The position numbers were made by a program, and so were the translations under genes. The notes under the pieces were generated by a model. That model made no database searches. It had not been told where the DNA came from and was given only the letters and a program-made list of their open reading frames with translations. A stretch of 64,000 nucleotides of DNA from Waddliaceae bacterium (GTDB lineage Bacteria; Chlamydiota; Chlamydiia; Chlamydiales; GCA-2709385): assembly GCA_002709385.1 (NCBI GenBank), contig PAQS01000010.1, positions 28,814-92,813 on the forward strand. Reading direction: 5' to 3'. Of the stretch, positions 1 to 15,000 are shown one piece after another; positions within the stretch are counted from its first letter, which is position 1; every line of letters starts with the position of its first letter.

Positions 1-3000
1 ACAGTATTACCAGGAGTTACTAACAACACTGTCGATTTAGGTCTAATAAATTCAAGTGATCTTGGATCGGTTGGTGAACTTGTATTTCTCGATGAAAATT
101 TCAATGGACGATTTAACCCAGGCGAGGCTGTACTTAGTGGTGTTACAGTTAATCTTTACGACGGATTAAACAATCCTTTAGATACGACAGTAACAGATTC
201 TCAAGGACTTTACAGTTTTTCTAACTTAATTGCTGGTGATTACCAAGTTGAATTCATCTTACCAACAGGATTTTCATTTACCTTTAAAGACTATGTTGCA
301 AGTGATAACTTTGATAGTGATGCCGATCAAACAACAGGTCGCTCAGATATTTTTACACTAGTTTTAGGTGAAAATAGAAATAATATCGATGCAGGATTGA
401 TTGATAATAATGATCTAGGAAGCATCAGTGACTTTGTATGGAGCGATACAAACTTTGATGGAATACAAGATATTGGCGAACTAGGATTTAGTGGAGTCAC
501 TGTAAATCTTCTAAACAGCACAGGAACAACTACTTTTGATTCTACAACAACAGATGGTAGCGGACTCTATATTTTTAATAGTGTCATTCCTGGAGACTAT
601 ATCGTTGAATTCATTCTTCCCACAGGACAAGCATTTAGTCTAAGAGATGCTGGAGGCGATGATAGTTTAGATAGCGACCCTAATCGTACAACAGGACGCA
701 CTGCTGTTATTACAATTACAGCCGGTGAAAATGACGATACTGTTGATGCTGGATTAATTGATGCCTCCGGACTTGGAAGTATCTCCGATTTTGTATTTGA
801 AGATACTAACTTCAACGGTATTCAAGATCTTGGAGAAGCAGGTATAGAAAATGTAACCGTTACTCTCTTAGACGGTTCTTTTGGTTTTATTTCTAGTACA
901 ACAACTGATTCTTTCGGATTATATAGTTTTAATAATCTTGTTCCTGGAAATTATCGCGTACAGTTTGATCTTCCTACTGGATATTCTTTCACAACACAAA
1001 ATGTTGGTGCTGATGATACGGTAGATAGTGACCCCGATACGTCATTCGGAATTACAGACATTATTACTTTATCTGCATCTGAGAATAATACAAGTGTTGA
1101 TGCAGGAATGTTTTTAACTTCATCGCTTGGTAGTATTGGAAACTTTGTATGGCGAGATACCGATTTTGATGGAATACAAGATGCCGGAGAGCCTGGCTTA
1201 TCTAACGTCATTGTTCGTCTACTTGATGATAGTTTAAATATTTTAGAGACAACAACAACGAACGCTTCTGGTCTTTATAGTTTCACTGATCTATTACCTG
1301 GCTCTTATTATGTGCAATTTACACTCCCTTCACTTACTGTATTTGGTCCACAAGATGCCGGCGGAGACGACACTTTAGATAGTGATGCTGATCCTAGTAC
1401 AGGCCGTACAGCTCTTATCACACTCGCTGCTGGTGAAAATAATGATACTATCGATGTTTCTACTATTTCGGAATCAGACCTTGCCAGTATTAGTGACACA
1501 GCTTGGATTGATGCGAATTTCAATGGTATTTTTGATGCAGGTGAACTTGGTTTAGAACTTGTTACTGTCAATTTGTATGACAACACACTTACATTAGTTG
1601 CTACAACGACTACCGATTCATCAGGAAATTATATTTTTGATGACTTGATTCCTGGAGACTACACTGTTGAATTTGTAGCACCAAGTGGGTTTGTCTTTAC
1701 CTATCAAAACATGGGTGTTGATGATACTGTTGATAGCGACCCTGACCGTATTACAGGTTTTACAGATACAATTACACTAGGAGCAGCTGAGCAAAATCAA
1801 GATATTGATGCTGGGTTCATTGCAACAAGTGATCTTGCATCAATTGGTGATTTTGTATGGGAAGATTTGAACCAAGATGGCATTCAAGATATCGGCGAAA
1901 GTGGAATTGATACTGTTACAGTAAATCTTTACGACTCAAGCTTGGCACTTATTGATACTACACTCACTGATGCTCTGGGTGCTTACAGTTTTACAGATTT
2001 AATTCCTGATGATTACACTCTTGAATTTGTTCTTCCAAGTGGTTTTATTTTCACCCTACAAGATGTAGGTGCTGACGATACTGTTGATAGTGACGCTGAT
2101 CCTATCACTGGACAAACGACAACCATCACACTCACTGCTTCAGAAAATAATACAAGTGTCGATGCGGGGATGATTCAGGAAGCTAACCTAGCTCGTATCG
2201 GTAACTTTGTTTGGAATGATCTAGATTTTGATGGAATACAAGATCTTGGAGAACCCGGTTTAGCTAATGTCACTGTAGAACTTTATGACAATACAATGAC
2301 TTTACTCGATACAACAGTTACTGATTCAAATGGTTTATACGAGTTTACCGGCTTATCTTCCGGTGATTATTCTGTACGCTTTATTGCACCTAGTGGATTT
2401 GTCATCACCATGCAAGATTCAGGTGCTGATGATTCTATTGATAGTGATGCTGATCCTATTAGTGGTCAAACTGACCTATTTTCTCTATCAGCAGGACAAA
2501 ACCTAGACACTATTGATGCTGGAATGGTAAATGAAAGCACTCTAGCAACAATCGGTGACCGTGTTTGGGAAGATCAAAACTTTAATGGTCTCTTTGATGT
2601 AGGAGAAAATGGTGTCGCAGGGGTTACTGTTCAATTATTTGACAGCTCTCTAAACCTTCTTGATAGCACAAGTACTGATGCTTCTGGCTTATATTCTTTC
2701 ACTAGCCTTATCCCTGATGATTACATTATTGGATTTATCTTACCTTCAGGATTCATCTTTACCAGCCAGGATATTGGTCCAGATGATACAATTGATAGTG
2801 ATGCTGATCCAGTAAGCGGTCAAACAGCTGTGATTACTGTAGGAGCATCAGAATCTAACCTTAATGTAGATGCAGGTCTCCTTAGTCAAAGTAACCTAGC
2901 TTCTCTAGGTAACCTTGTTTTTAGCGATAATAATTTCAATGGTATTCAAGATAGCGGTGATACTGCACTCAGTGGAGTTACAGTTAACTTACTTGATGCA

Positions 3001-6000
3001 GCAGATAATATTATCGATACTATTCTCACAAATTCTTCAGGACTCTATTTATTTGAAGACTTAATTCCTGGAGATTACAGAGTCGAAGTTGTGCTTCCTT
3101 CTGGGTTCTTATTTACCGCAAAAGATGTTGGTACAAACGATGCCATTGATTCCGATACAGATCAAGTGACTGGGCGAAGTGACCTCGTTACACTTGCTCC
3201 TGGAGAAGACAATCTTTCCGTAGACTCAGGTATGTTTGCTGAAAGTAGTCTTTCTGAAATTGGAGATTTTGTTTGGGAAGATCTTAATTTCAATGGCATT
3301 CAAGATATCGGCGAAGCAGGTATTGCTGGAGTTACTGTAGAATTATTAGATCTTTCAGATGCTGTCGTAGCAAGTACAACAACAGATGGAAGCGGTGCTT
3401 ATAGCTTCACAGGAGTTATTCCTAACGACTACAAACTACGTTTTACAGCACCAACAGGCTTCCAATTCACTGCTCAAGATGCTGGCTCTGATGATAGTTT
3501 AGATAGTGATGCTGATGCTAGTGGTTTAACCGATCCTTTCACTCTAGGTCTTTCAACTGTTGATAATTCACGAGATGCTGGATTGATTCAAACAGCTTCT
3601 CTTGCTTCTGTTGGAGACTTTGTATGGAATGACTTAGATGTAGATGGCATACAAGATCCAGGTGAACCTGGGGTTTCTGGGGTTACTGTCAATCTCTACG
3701 ATGCATTAAATAACCTCATCGATACAACTCTAACAGGAGTCTCTGGTGACTACAATTTCACAGGGTTAATTCCAGGAGACTACCAAATTGAAGTGATTGC
3801 TCCTACAGGATTCAATATTGGTTTTAAAGACCAAGGTGTAGACGATACCGTTGATAGCGATATTGACCCTATTTCTATGCGATCTGATGTATTCACTTTA
3901 TCAACTGGAGAAAACAATACAACAATCGATGCAGCTTTAGTTGCTGATAGTTCATTAGCTTCTGTTGGAGATTTTGTTTGGATTGATCTCGACCACGATG
4001 GTATTCAAGATCCAGGTGAACCTGGTGCTAACAATATTACAGTCAATTTATTAGATAACAGTAGCACCATAATAGACACAACCGTCACGGATTCTAATGG
4101 ATTTTATGAGTTTGTAGGCCTTACTCCTGCTAACTACCGTATCGAATTTGTACTTCCTTTAGGCTTTTTGTTTACGCCACAGGATCAAGGTGCAGATGAT
4201 ACTCTTGATAGTGATGCTGATGAAATCACTGGACAAACTGCTCTTTTCACACTTGCTCCTGGAGAAAATAATGATACTGTAGATGCCGGTATCATCAATC
4301 AAGCCAACCTTGGAAGCATTGGTGACTTTGTTTTTGAGGATAGCAACTTCAATGGTATCCAAGATTCTGGAGAAAGCGGCTTTGCAGGAATGACCGTCAA
4401 CTTACTTGACGCAAGCCTTTCTATCATCGATACAACAACGACAGATGCTTCTGGTTTATATAGTTTTGGCGATCTACTTGCCGGTGATTATACAGTAGAA
4501 TTTGTTCTCCCAACTGGTTTCATTTTTACTAATCAGGACAGTGGTGCAAATGACAATATTGATAGTGATGCTGATGAAACTACTGGACGAAGCCCTGTAA
4601 TTACTCTAGCTCCAAACCAAGATAATAATAGCGTTGATGCTGGTATAGTCGATATCTCATCTTTCGGTTCTATTGGAAACTTCGTTTTTGAAGATCAAAA
4701 TTTTAACGGCGTATTTGATGGTGGAGAAAGCGGCATTGATGGAGTCGTTGTTCGCCTATTTGATGCCAATACTCTATTACAAGTTGATATAACAAGCACT
4801 TCTGGTGGCGGACTTTATAGCTTTGATGACTTAACTCCTGGTGAGTACTTTGTTCGCTTTGAAGCTCCATCTGGTTTTGGATTTACTCTACAAGATCAAG
4901 GTGGCGATGATACACTTGATAGTGATGCAAATCAAATTAGTGGTGAAACAGCTACCATCACCCTCCTTAGTGGGCAAAATAATACAACAATTGATGCTGG
5001 TTTAGTAGATAATGCAGACTTAGCTTCAATTGGGAATTTTGTGTGGGACGATGCGAATGCCAATGGTATTCAAGATTTGGGAGAAGTAGGAATTTCTGGC
5101 GTAACCGTCAACCTACTTGATAGTAGTCTCAATCTTCTAGATTCAACTGTTACAGATGCTTCAGGACTCTATACTTTTACAGATATATTCCCAGGAAGCT
5201 ATGTTGTTGAATTCATTCTCCCCACAAACTACTTCTTTACCACTCAAGATGTAGGTGCGGATGATACCATCGACAGTGATCCAAACAGCAGCACTGGACA
5301 AAGCAGTATTATCACTCTAAGTGCTGGTGAAAATAATGACACTATTGATGCTGGTATGACTCTAGGTGCAATCATTGGAGACTTCGTATGGAACGATCTC
5401 AATATGAATGGCATTCAAGATCTAGGTGAAAGCGGATTAGAAAATGTCGCAGTAAACTTACTTGATAGTGCAGATAATGTTGTTGACAGCACGATTACTA
5501 ACGCAAGCGGATTTTATCAATTTACAGGAGTTGCTTCTGGAGACTACCGTGTAGAGTTTATCCCACTTGCTGGCTTCACTTTTACACTACAAAATCAAGG
5601 TGCCAATGATAATATTGATAGCGATGCCGATGTAACAAGTGGCCGTACAGCGATTCAAACATTCACAGCAGGATCTGTCACTGATAATATCGATGCTGGT
5701 TTAGTTGCTGACTTTACTTCAAGTGTCATCTCTGATTTTGTATGGCAAGATCTGGACTCCGATGGAATTCAAGATGCTGGTGAACCAGGAGTTTCAGGTG
5801 TTACAGTAAACCTATTTGATGGATCTGGAACACTTATCTCTACAACAACAACAAATAGTGCTGGCCTATATAATTTCACCGGAACCGTTCCTGGAACATA
5901 CTACGTTCAATTTGTCGCCCCTCTCGGATTTGGTTTTACCTCCCAAGATATCGGCTCTGATGATGGTGTAGATAGTGATGCAAACATCACAACAGGAAAT

Positions 6001-9000
6001 ACAGATCTTTTCACTCTAAGTAGCAACGAACAAATTTTTGATATTGATGCTGGTATTGTTGGTCCTGCTTCCTTAACCAATATCGGAAATTTTGTATTTG
6101 AAGACCTCAATTATGATGGTATTCAAGACGCAGGCGAAAATGGTTTAGGAAATGTTATTGTTAACCTTTACCGCTCAGATGATACGTTCATTGATAGTAC
6201 AATCACCGATGCTTCAGGAAATTACTTGTTTAGCAATATTCCGGCTGGGTCTTACTACGCTGAATTTATTCTTCCAAGTGGCCTAACCTTTACTCTGCAA
6301 GATCAAGGCGCAGATGATAGTTTAGATAGTGATGTAAACCCTGTAAATGGACGTACAGCAATTATCACTCTTGCTCCAGGTGCAACAAATCTTGATCTAG
6401 ATGCTGGTGCCTTTGTACCTGCTACTTTCGGTGACAAAGTATTCCGAGATAGTAATTTCAATGGAGTATTTGACTCCGGAGAAGCCGGTATCGCTAATGT
6501 TACTGTTGAACTTTTAGATAGCTCATCATCTGTTGTCGCAAGTACCCTCACAGATGCAAATGGTGATTACTTATTCAATACAGTTATTCCTGGTGACTAC
6601 ACCATTCGCTTTGTAAAACCAACAGGGTTTGCATTTACTTTCCAAGATACTGGTGTTGATGATGCAATTGACAGTGATGCTGATAGAGAAACAGGAGAAA
6701 CTGAAGAAGTCACTGTTGTTGCTGGGCAAAACGTACTGAATTTAGATGCAGGACTGATTCCTAGTGCCGACTTAGCTGAAATCGGAAATTTTGTCTTTAA
6801 TGATTTCAATTTCAATGGAATACAAGATGTTGGTGAAGATGGTGTTGAAGGTGTTGTCATTAACCTATATGACTTCAATAGCAACCTCTTCCTCACAACA
6901 ACAAGTGATGCAAGTGGGTTCTATGCTTTCCCTGAACTACCTCCTGGAAGCTATACTTTAGAAGCGATTTTACCAAGCGGATTCCAATTTGCTCCAAAAG
7001 ATGTAGGATCTGACGATCTCATTGATAGTGATGTAGATACTATTTCTGGTCAAAGTGATTTAATTACTTTAAGCCCTGGACTTACCAACAATAGTATAGA
7101 TATAGGCTTACAAGCCCTTACTACAATTGGTGACTTTGTATGGGAAGATCTTAATTTAAACGGTATCCAAGACCCTGGTGAATCAGGTATTGATGGAGTT
7201 ACTGTAAACTTACTTGATGCTGGAATGGCAATTGTTGATACAACAACAACTGCCGGTGGACTCTATAGCTTTGTAGATATTCTTCCTGGCGACTACCACA
7301 TACAGTATATTCTACCTTCGGGCTACCTCTTTGTACCAAAAAATGTTGGTTCTGATCAAAGCATAGATAGTGATGCAAATGTAGGTACAGGTATTACCGA
7401 TCTATTCACAGCAGATCCTGGAGAAATTGACCTTGATCGTGATGCTGGTATGTACCGACCAGGTACAATTGGCGATTTTGTGTGGGAAGATTTGAATGCT
7501 GACGGTATTCAAGATCCAGGAGAGGTTGGAGTTGGAGGAATCACCGTTAGACTCTACGATTCCTTAAATCAATTAGTACAAACAGATATTACTGATTCCT
7601 CAGGTTTGTATACTTTCAGTAATGTTGATCCAGGCTTTTATCAAGTAGAGGTAGAACTTGCAACAGGATACTTCTACTCCCCTGCTCTTCAAGGAGCAGA
7701 CTCTGACCTTGATAGTGATATCGATCAAGTAAGTGGACGCTCAGCTACATTTGAAATTCAATCTGGCGATGCAATCACAAATATCGATTCAGGTATTTAC
7801 CAAAGAGGCAGCATCAGTGACTTTGTGTGGAATGACACAAACTTTAATGGTATTCAAGATGCTGGCGAACTCGGAATGGCAAATGTTACTGTGAACCTTT
7901 ACGACTCGATTAACGCTCTTGTTGGTACAGAAACTACAGATGCCTTAGGAAACTATCTTTTTGAAGATTTACGTCCAGGTGACTATCGACTCGAAGTCAT
8001 TTTACCAAGCGGATTTTCTTTCACTCTACAAGACAATGCAGGTGATGACCTTACAGATAGTGATATTGACCCGAATACAGGAAGCGTGGATATCACCTTA
8101 AATTCAGGGGCCAATGAAACATTCTGGGATGCTGGACTTGTCGATAACAGTCTTTTAGCTACAGTCGGCGATTTTGTATGGAATGATTTGAATCAAAATG
8201 GAATTCAAGATGCCGGTGAGCCAGGAATAGAAGGAATTACAGTAGAACTTTTTGATGATATTGATGCCCTCATCGCAAGTACAACAACTGATGCTAATGG
8301 ATTTTATTCATTCACCAATATCATTCCAAATGACTACTACATTAAAGTAAGTCCAGGAACTGGCTTTATCTTTACAACGCAAGATGCTGGTGGGGATGAT
8401 TCTCTTGATAGTGACTTTAATACTGTTACAGGCCGAACAGATCCGTTTACACTCTCTACATCTCAAGTCGATAACTCTAGAGATGCAGGCCTTATACAAG
8501 TGGGATCCATCGGTGACTTTGTTTGGGAAGATTTAAATTTCGATGGAATCCAGCAAGGTAATGAATCCGGAGTAGCTGGTCTCACAGTAAATCTATATGA
8601 CGAGTTTAGTAACTTACTTGATACAACAATTACAGATGGCAATGGACTCTATCTATTTGAAAATCTCGCCTCTGCTTCCTACTTCGTAGAATTTATGCTT
8701 CCAGGAGGTTTCCTCTTTACACATAAAAATGCTGGAAGTGATGTTGAATTAGATAGTGATGCTGATCAGACAACAGGACAAACAGATCTTTTCTTTTTAG
8801 CTCCTGGAGAAGAACGCACAAGCTCCGATGCTGGTATTTATCAACTTGCATCTATTTCCAATTTTGTTTGGAACGATCTAGATTTTAATGGAATCCAAGA
8901 TCCTGGTGAAGCTGGATTCTCAGGAGTGAATGTCCGTCTTCTTGACGTTAGCCTCAACGTCATCGACACTGATGTAACAAACAGCAGTGGCTTTTATTCC

Positions 9001-12000
9001 TTTTCAAACCTTAATCCAGGAAACTACTACGTTGAATTCGAGCTACCAAGTGGATTCTCTTTCACAAAACAAAATATTGGTTCAAATGACAACGTAGATA
9101 GTGATGCAAATCAAACTACTGGTCGTACCCTACTTATTCCATTAAACTCAGGCGATGCCAACGATACAATTGACGCAGGTATCTTAGAGCTTGGAAGTAT
9201 TTCTGACTTTGTTTTTGAAGATACAAATGCAAACGGTTTACAAGATCCTGGAGAACTTGGAATTTCTGGTATTACCGTTAATCTTCTTGATTCCTCTGAA
9301 ACATTGATTAGTACGACTGCTACAGATACAAATGGCTTTTACATCTTCAATGATCTTGGAGCTGGAGATTATATTGTTGAATTTGTGGCTCCTTCAGGAT
9401 TTGCTCTCACATTAGCAAATGTTGGGGCTGATGATAGCATCGATAGTGATCCTTCACAAACAACAGGAAGAACTCCTCTAATCACCTTACTTCCTGGTGA
9501 AGATAACAATACTGTGGATGCTGGTATGACCATTGTATCCAGTACAACAGGAACAATAGGAAATTTTGTTTGGAATGATGTCAATTTCAACGGTATACAA
9601 GATGCCGGTGAAACTGGAATCGCAGGTATAGGTGTACAACTTTACACTTCTGGTGGAACTTTTGTTGCTTCTACAAGTACTAATGCTGGTGGATTTTATA
9701 GCTTCAATGCCGTAAATCCTGGTGACTACTTTGTTGAATTCATTAAACCAGCGGGACTCACCTTCTCTCCACAAGATGTTGGTTCTGATGATACAGTTGA
9801 TAGTGATGCTAATCCGACTACAGGTCAAACAGCTGTTTTCACTGTTAACGCTGGAGATCTCATCGATACAATCGATGCTGGTATGTACAGTATAGGACCT
9901 ATTGCATTAGGTTCTCTTAGTGACACAGTATGGGAAGATAGCAACCTAAACGGAATACAAGATGCTGGAGAATTAGGGATTGCAGACGCGAGAGTAAATC
10001 TATTCGATAATGCAAACAACCTCATCGATAGCCAACTAACTGATGCAAACGGTAACTATTTATTCGATAATTTAAGTGCCGGAAACTACCGTATTCAATT
10101 CCTTGCTCCAGGAACTGGAGATGGTTTTGTCTATACAGCAGCAAATGTTGGTGCTGACGATACTATCGATAGCGATGCTGATGAAACAACTGGTCTTACT
10201 TCCCTCATCGCTTTAGCTGCAGGAGAAAATAACGATACTTGGGATGCTGGATTTTTCCGTACTGTTAGTATTGGCGACCGGGTTTGGGAAGATTTAAATT
10301 ATAACGGTATTCAAGATGCTGGGGAACCAGGATTAGCTACAGTTACTGTACTTCTCTATGATTCTGCAGATAATGTGATTGACTCCACAATTACTAATCC
10401 AAACGGCATCTACTCTTTCGAAGACCTTACTCCAGGCTTATATCGTATCGGGTTCTTGTTACCAACAGATCATTTCTTTACTCTGCAAGATCAAGGTGGC
10501 GATGACAGCATTGATAGTGATGCTGATGAAGTCACAGGGTTAACAGATCAATTCCTGCTTGAATCAGGACAAGAAGACAATTTAGATCTTGATGCCGGAC
10601 TCTATCGTCCAGTTAGCATCGGCGACTATGTTTGGGAAGATGCAAACTATAATGGTATTCAAGATAATGGCGAAGTAGGGATAGCAAATGCCATAGTAAC
10701 ACTATTCGACGGCAGCGGAAACATTGTCGCTACAGACATTACAGATTCCGCAGGATTTTACCAATTTGAAGATTTAACTCCAGGAACCTACTCTCTTGGT
10801 TTCACTCTTCCTTCTGGATATCTATTTACACTACAAAACCAAGGTTCAAACGATAACGTAGATAGTGATGCTGATCCTCTTACTGGTTTAACCACAGAAA
10901 TGTTCTTCTTATCAGGAGCTGAAGAATCTGGATGGGATGCAGGTGCATATCGCCCCGTTAGCATCGGCGACTATGTTTGGGAAGATCTAAACTATAATGG
11001 TATTCAAGACGCAAATGAAATTGGACTTTCTGGAGTTAGTGTTGAGCTCTACGATGGAACAAATACTCTTATCGCAACAACTGCAACAGATGTAACGGGC
11101 TTCTATCAATTTACTGGACTTACTCCAGGTGAATACCACATCGAAGTCATCGCTCCTTCTGGCTTTTTCTTTACACAACAAATGCTTGGATCCGATGCAA
11201 GCATTGATAGTGATGTAAATGAAAGTACAGGAATTAGCCCAAGTCAATTCTTCTTCTCTGGAGATGAAATTGATACGATTGATGCCGGCCTTTACCAAAC
11301 TGCTTCTGTTGGCGACTTTGTTTGGGAAGATTTAAATGTTAACGGCATTCAAGACCCAGGTGAAATTGGAATTGAAGATGTTGTTGTACAACTACTTGAT
11401 GCATCAGATAATGTACTGGAAACAGTTCTTACAGATGCCAATGGCATGTACTTCTTTGATGAGCTTCTTCCAGGAGACTACCGTATCCTATTCCAAGCTA
11501 CACCAGGTCTTCTTTTCCATACTCTACAAGACCAAGGTAGTGATGATAGCGTTGATAGTGATGCTGATGCAACAAGTGGAAGAAGTCACCTTTTCTCATT
11601 AATTTCTGGAGAAAGCAATACAAGTGTTGATGCTGGATTTTACCAACTCGGATCCATTGGAGACTTCGTTTTTGAAGATATTAACTTCAATGGAATTCAA
11701 GATCTAAGTGATCCTGGTATTGAAAATGTAACTGTAAATCTCTACGACTCTGCAAACAATCTCATTGATACAACAGTTACAAATGCTGTAGGTTTCTATT
11801 TCTTTGATGATTTATTACCTGGTGACTATCACCTTGAATTCATCACTCCAACAGATTACTTCATCACATTCCAAGATCAAGGCTCTGATGATTCTTTAGA
11901 TAGTGATGCTGACATGATTACAGGAATCACAGATGATAAATTCCTTCTCTCTGGAACCTTTGACGATACTAGAGATGCAGGAATGTATCAGCTGGTTTCC

Positions 12001-15000
12001 ATCGGAAACTTTGTCTGGGAAGATATCAACTTTAATGGCATCCAAGATCTTGGAGAGCCTGGAGTTGCTGATGTTCTTGTGAATCTCTATACAAGCACAA
12101 ATACACTCGTTGCAAGCACAACAACAAATGCTTCTGGTTTTTATCTTTTTGAAGATTTACTACCTGGTGAATATTTTGTAGAGTTTGCTACACCATCTGG
12201 ATACTTTTTCACTCATCAAGATCAAGGCTCTGATGATCTTTTTGATAGTGATGCTGATCAAGTTACTGGTCGCACAGGAAGCCTATTTGTAAGCTCTGGT
12301 GAGCAAAATACAAGCTTTGATGCTGGTATGTACCAGAACGCTTCTATTGGTGATTTTATATGGGATGACCTGAACTACAATGGTATTCAAGATCCAGGTG
12401 AACTGGGTATTGAAAATGTCATTGTTCACCTTTACGACTCAACAGATCAGTTGATTCAAAGCACTTCAACAGATGCGTCTGGTTTCTATTTATTCACAGA
12501 AGTGACTCCAGGAAACTACTATATACAAGTTGAAACTCCTGTAGATCATTTCATTACTCTACAAAATCAAGGTGCAGATGACAGTGTAGATAGTGATATT
12601 GCTGACCCAAGTGGAAAAAGCGACCTTACCTTCCTTGAGTCTGCTGAAGTTGATTTAAACTGGGATGCTGGTTTCTACAAGCTTGGATCTATTGGTGATT
12701 TTGTTTGGGAAGATATTAACTTTAACGGAATACAAGATGCTGGTGAACCAGGAATTGAAAACATTACTGTTCGCCTACTCGACTCAAGTAACAATATTTT
12801 AGCATTCACAACAACGGATGCAGCAGGGTTCTATCAGTTCCAAGACCTCGTTCCTGGTTCTTATCGTCTTGAATTCCTTTTCCCTCTTTCTCTTACTCCT
12901 ACACACCAAGATGCAGGATCTGATGATACCGTAGATAGTGATGTAGACGAATTTACAGTATTAACTGCTGTAACATTTGTCGAATCCGGCGAACATGATA
13001 CAAGTATCGATGCCGGTGGATATGAAACAGCTTCTATTGGGGATAAAGTTTGGGAAGACTTGAACTACAATGGTATTCAAGATCCAGGTGAACCAGGTGT
13101 GGCAGGAGTCTTTGTACGTTTACTTGATGATACAAATACACTCATAGATACAGTTGTTACTCTCGCGAATGGAGCATACCTATTTGAAGATCTTGCTCCA
13201 GGAACCTATCATATTGAATACATTCTACCTAGCCAGTTCTTCTTCACGCTACAAGATCAAGGTAGCGATGATACAGTAGATAGTGATACGGATCCTGTAA
13301 CAGGAACAAGCCCAGATATTACAGTTGGATCTGGTGAAGATAACTTAACTGTTGACTCTGGTGTTTACCGCTTAGCTAGCATCAGTGATTATGTATGGGA
13401 AGATCTGAACTACAATGGTATTCAAGATCCAGGTGAGCAAGGCATTGAAGGTGTCATAGTAAACTTATTTGATGGAAACTCGAATTTCATCACAAGTACC
13501 CTCACAGATGTAAATGGTCTTTATCTCTTTGATGCATTAAACCCAGGTGATTATCAAGTTGCTTTTGTTTTACCAAGTGACTTCTTGTTCACTCAAGAAG
13601 ATATGGGTAGCGACGATGCAATAGATAGTGATGCTGATCCATTAAGTGGTCTATCTCCTGTCATTACCCTTAGCAGTAACGAACAAAACAATACAGTTGA
13701 CGCTGGTATGTACCAGTATGCTTCTATCGCCGATTTTGTATGGGAAGATACCAACTACAATGGCGTACAGGATATTGATGAAGTCGGAATTGAAGGAGTC
13801 GAAGTTAATCTCTACGACAACGGAGATAACCTTGTTGCTAGTACTGTAACAGATGCAAGTGGACAGTATATTTTTGCAAATATTAATCCAGGTGATTACT
13901 ACGTAGAATTCCTCACCCCAACAGCTTTCTTCATCACACACCAAGATAGTGGTCCTAATGATACACTAGATAGTGATGCTGACGAAACTAGCGGAAAAAC
14001 TGATCTCTTTTCTCTTATCTCTAATGAAGACCGTACAGATATCGACGCTGGTATGTTCCAACTAGCTGAAATTGGTGACTATATATGGGAAGATCTCAAT
14101 TACAATGGCCTACAAGATCCAGGTGAAGGCGGAGTTGAATTCGCTCTAGTGAGCCTTTTTGATGCTTACGGTAACTTTATCGATAGTACATTCACTCTAG
14201 CAGATGGTGCCTACGCGTTTACTGATCTTCTTCCAGGTAACTACTACGTACAATTTACACCTCCTCCTGGATTCTTCCTTACTCATCAAGATATTGGTCT
14301 TGATAACGCCATCGATAGTGATGCGAATCAAACAACAGGACGTAGTGTTACAACATTCCTAAGCTCTGGAGAAGTAGAAGATAGCTTTGATGCTGGTATG
14401 TATCAACTCGCTTCTATCGGAGACCGAGTATGGGAAGATACCAACCTCAATGGAATACAAGATCCAGGTGAACCTGGAGTTCCATTCGTTGATGTCATTT
14501 TATATGATGGAACAGGAGCCTTTGTTGCTGCTACAACATCAGATTTCTTTGGTCGCTATGAATTTACTGATCTATTACCTGGTGAATACCACCTGCGATT
14601 CATCGAACCTACTGACTTCTTCTTTACAGATCAAGATCAAGGAAGCGATGACACACTAGATAGTGACGCTGATCCTCTTGATGGATTGACCATCAATACT
14701 TTCTTAGAATCCGGTGAAAATGATAATTCGTGGGATGCTGGCTTCTTCACGTACGGTAGTGTTGGTGACTTTGTATGGGAAGACCTTAATTTCAATGGAA
14801 TTCAAGATGCTGGTGAACCTGGTGTAGCTAATGTTACCGTAAACTTGCTGGATGAAAATGAGCAGTTCATTGCGAGTACAACAACTGATGCAAATGGCTT
14901 TTACCAATTTGACTCAGTACTAGCAGGTGAATACATCATTGAAGTCATTCCACCAAGCGATTACTTCATTACAAAGCTTGATCAAGGCTCAGATGACAGC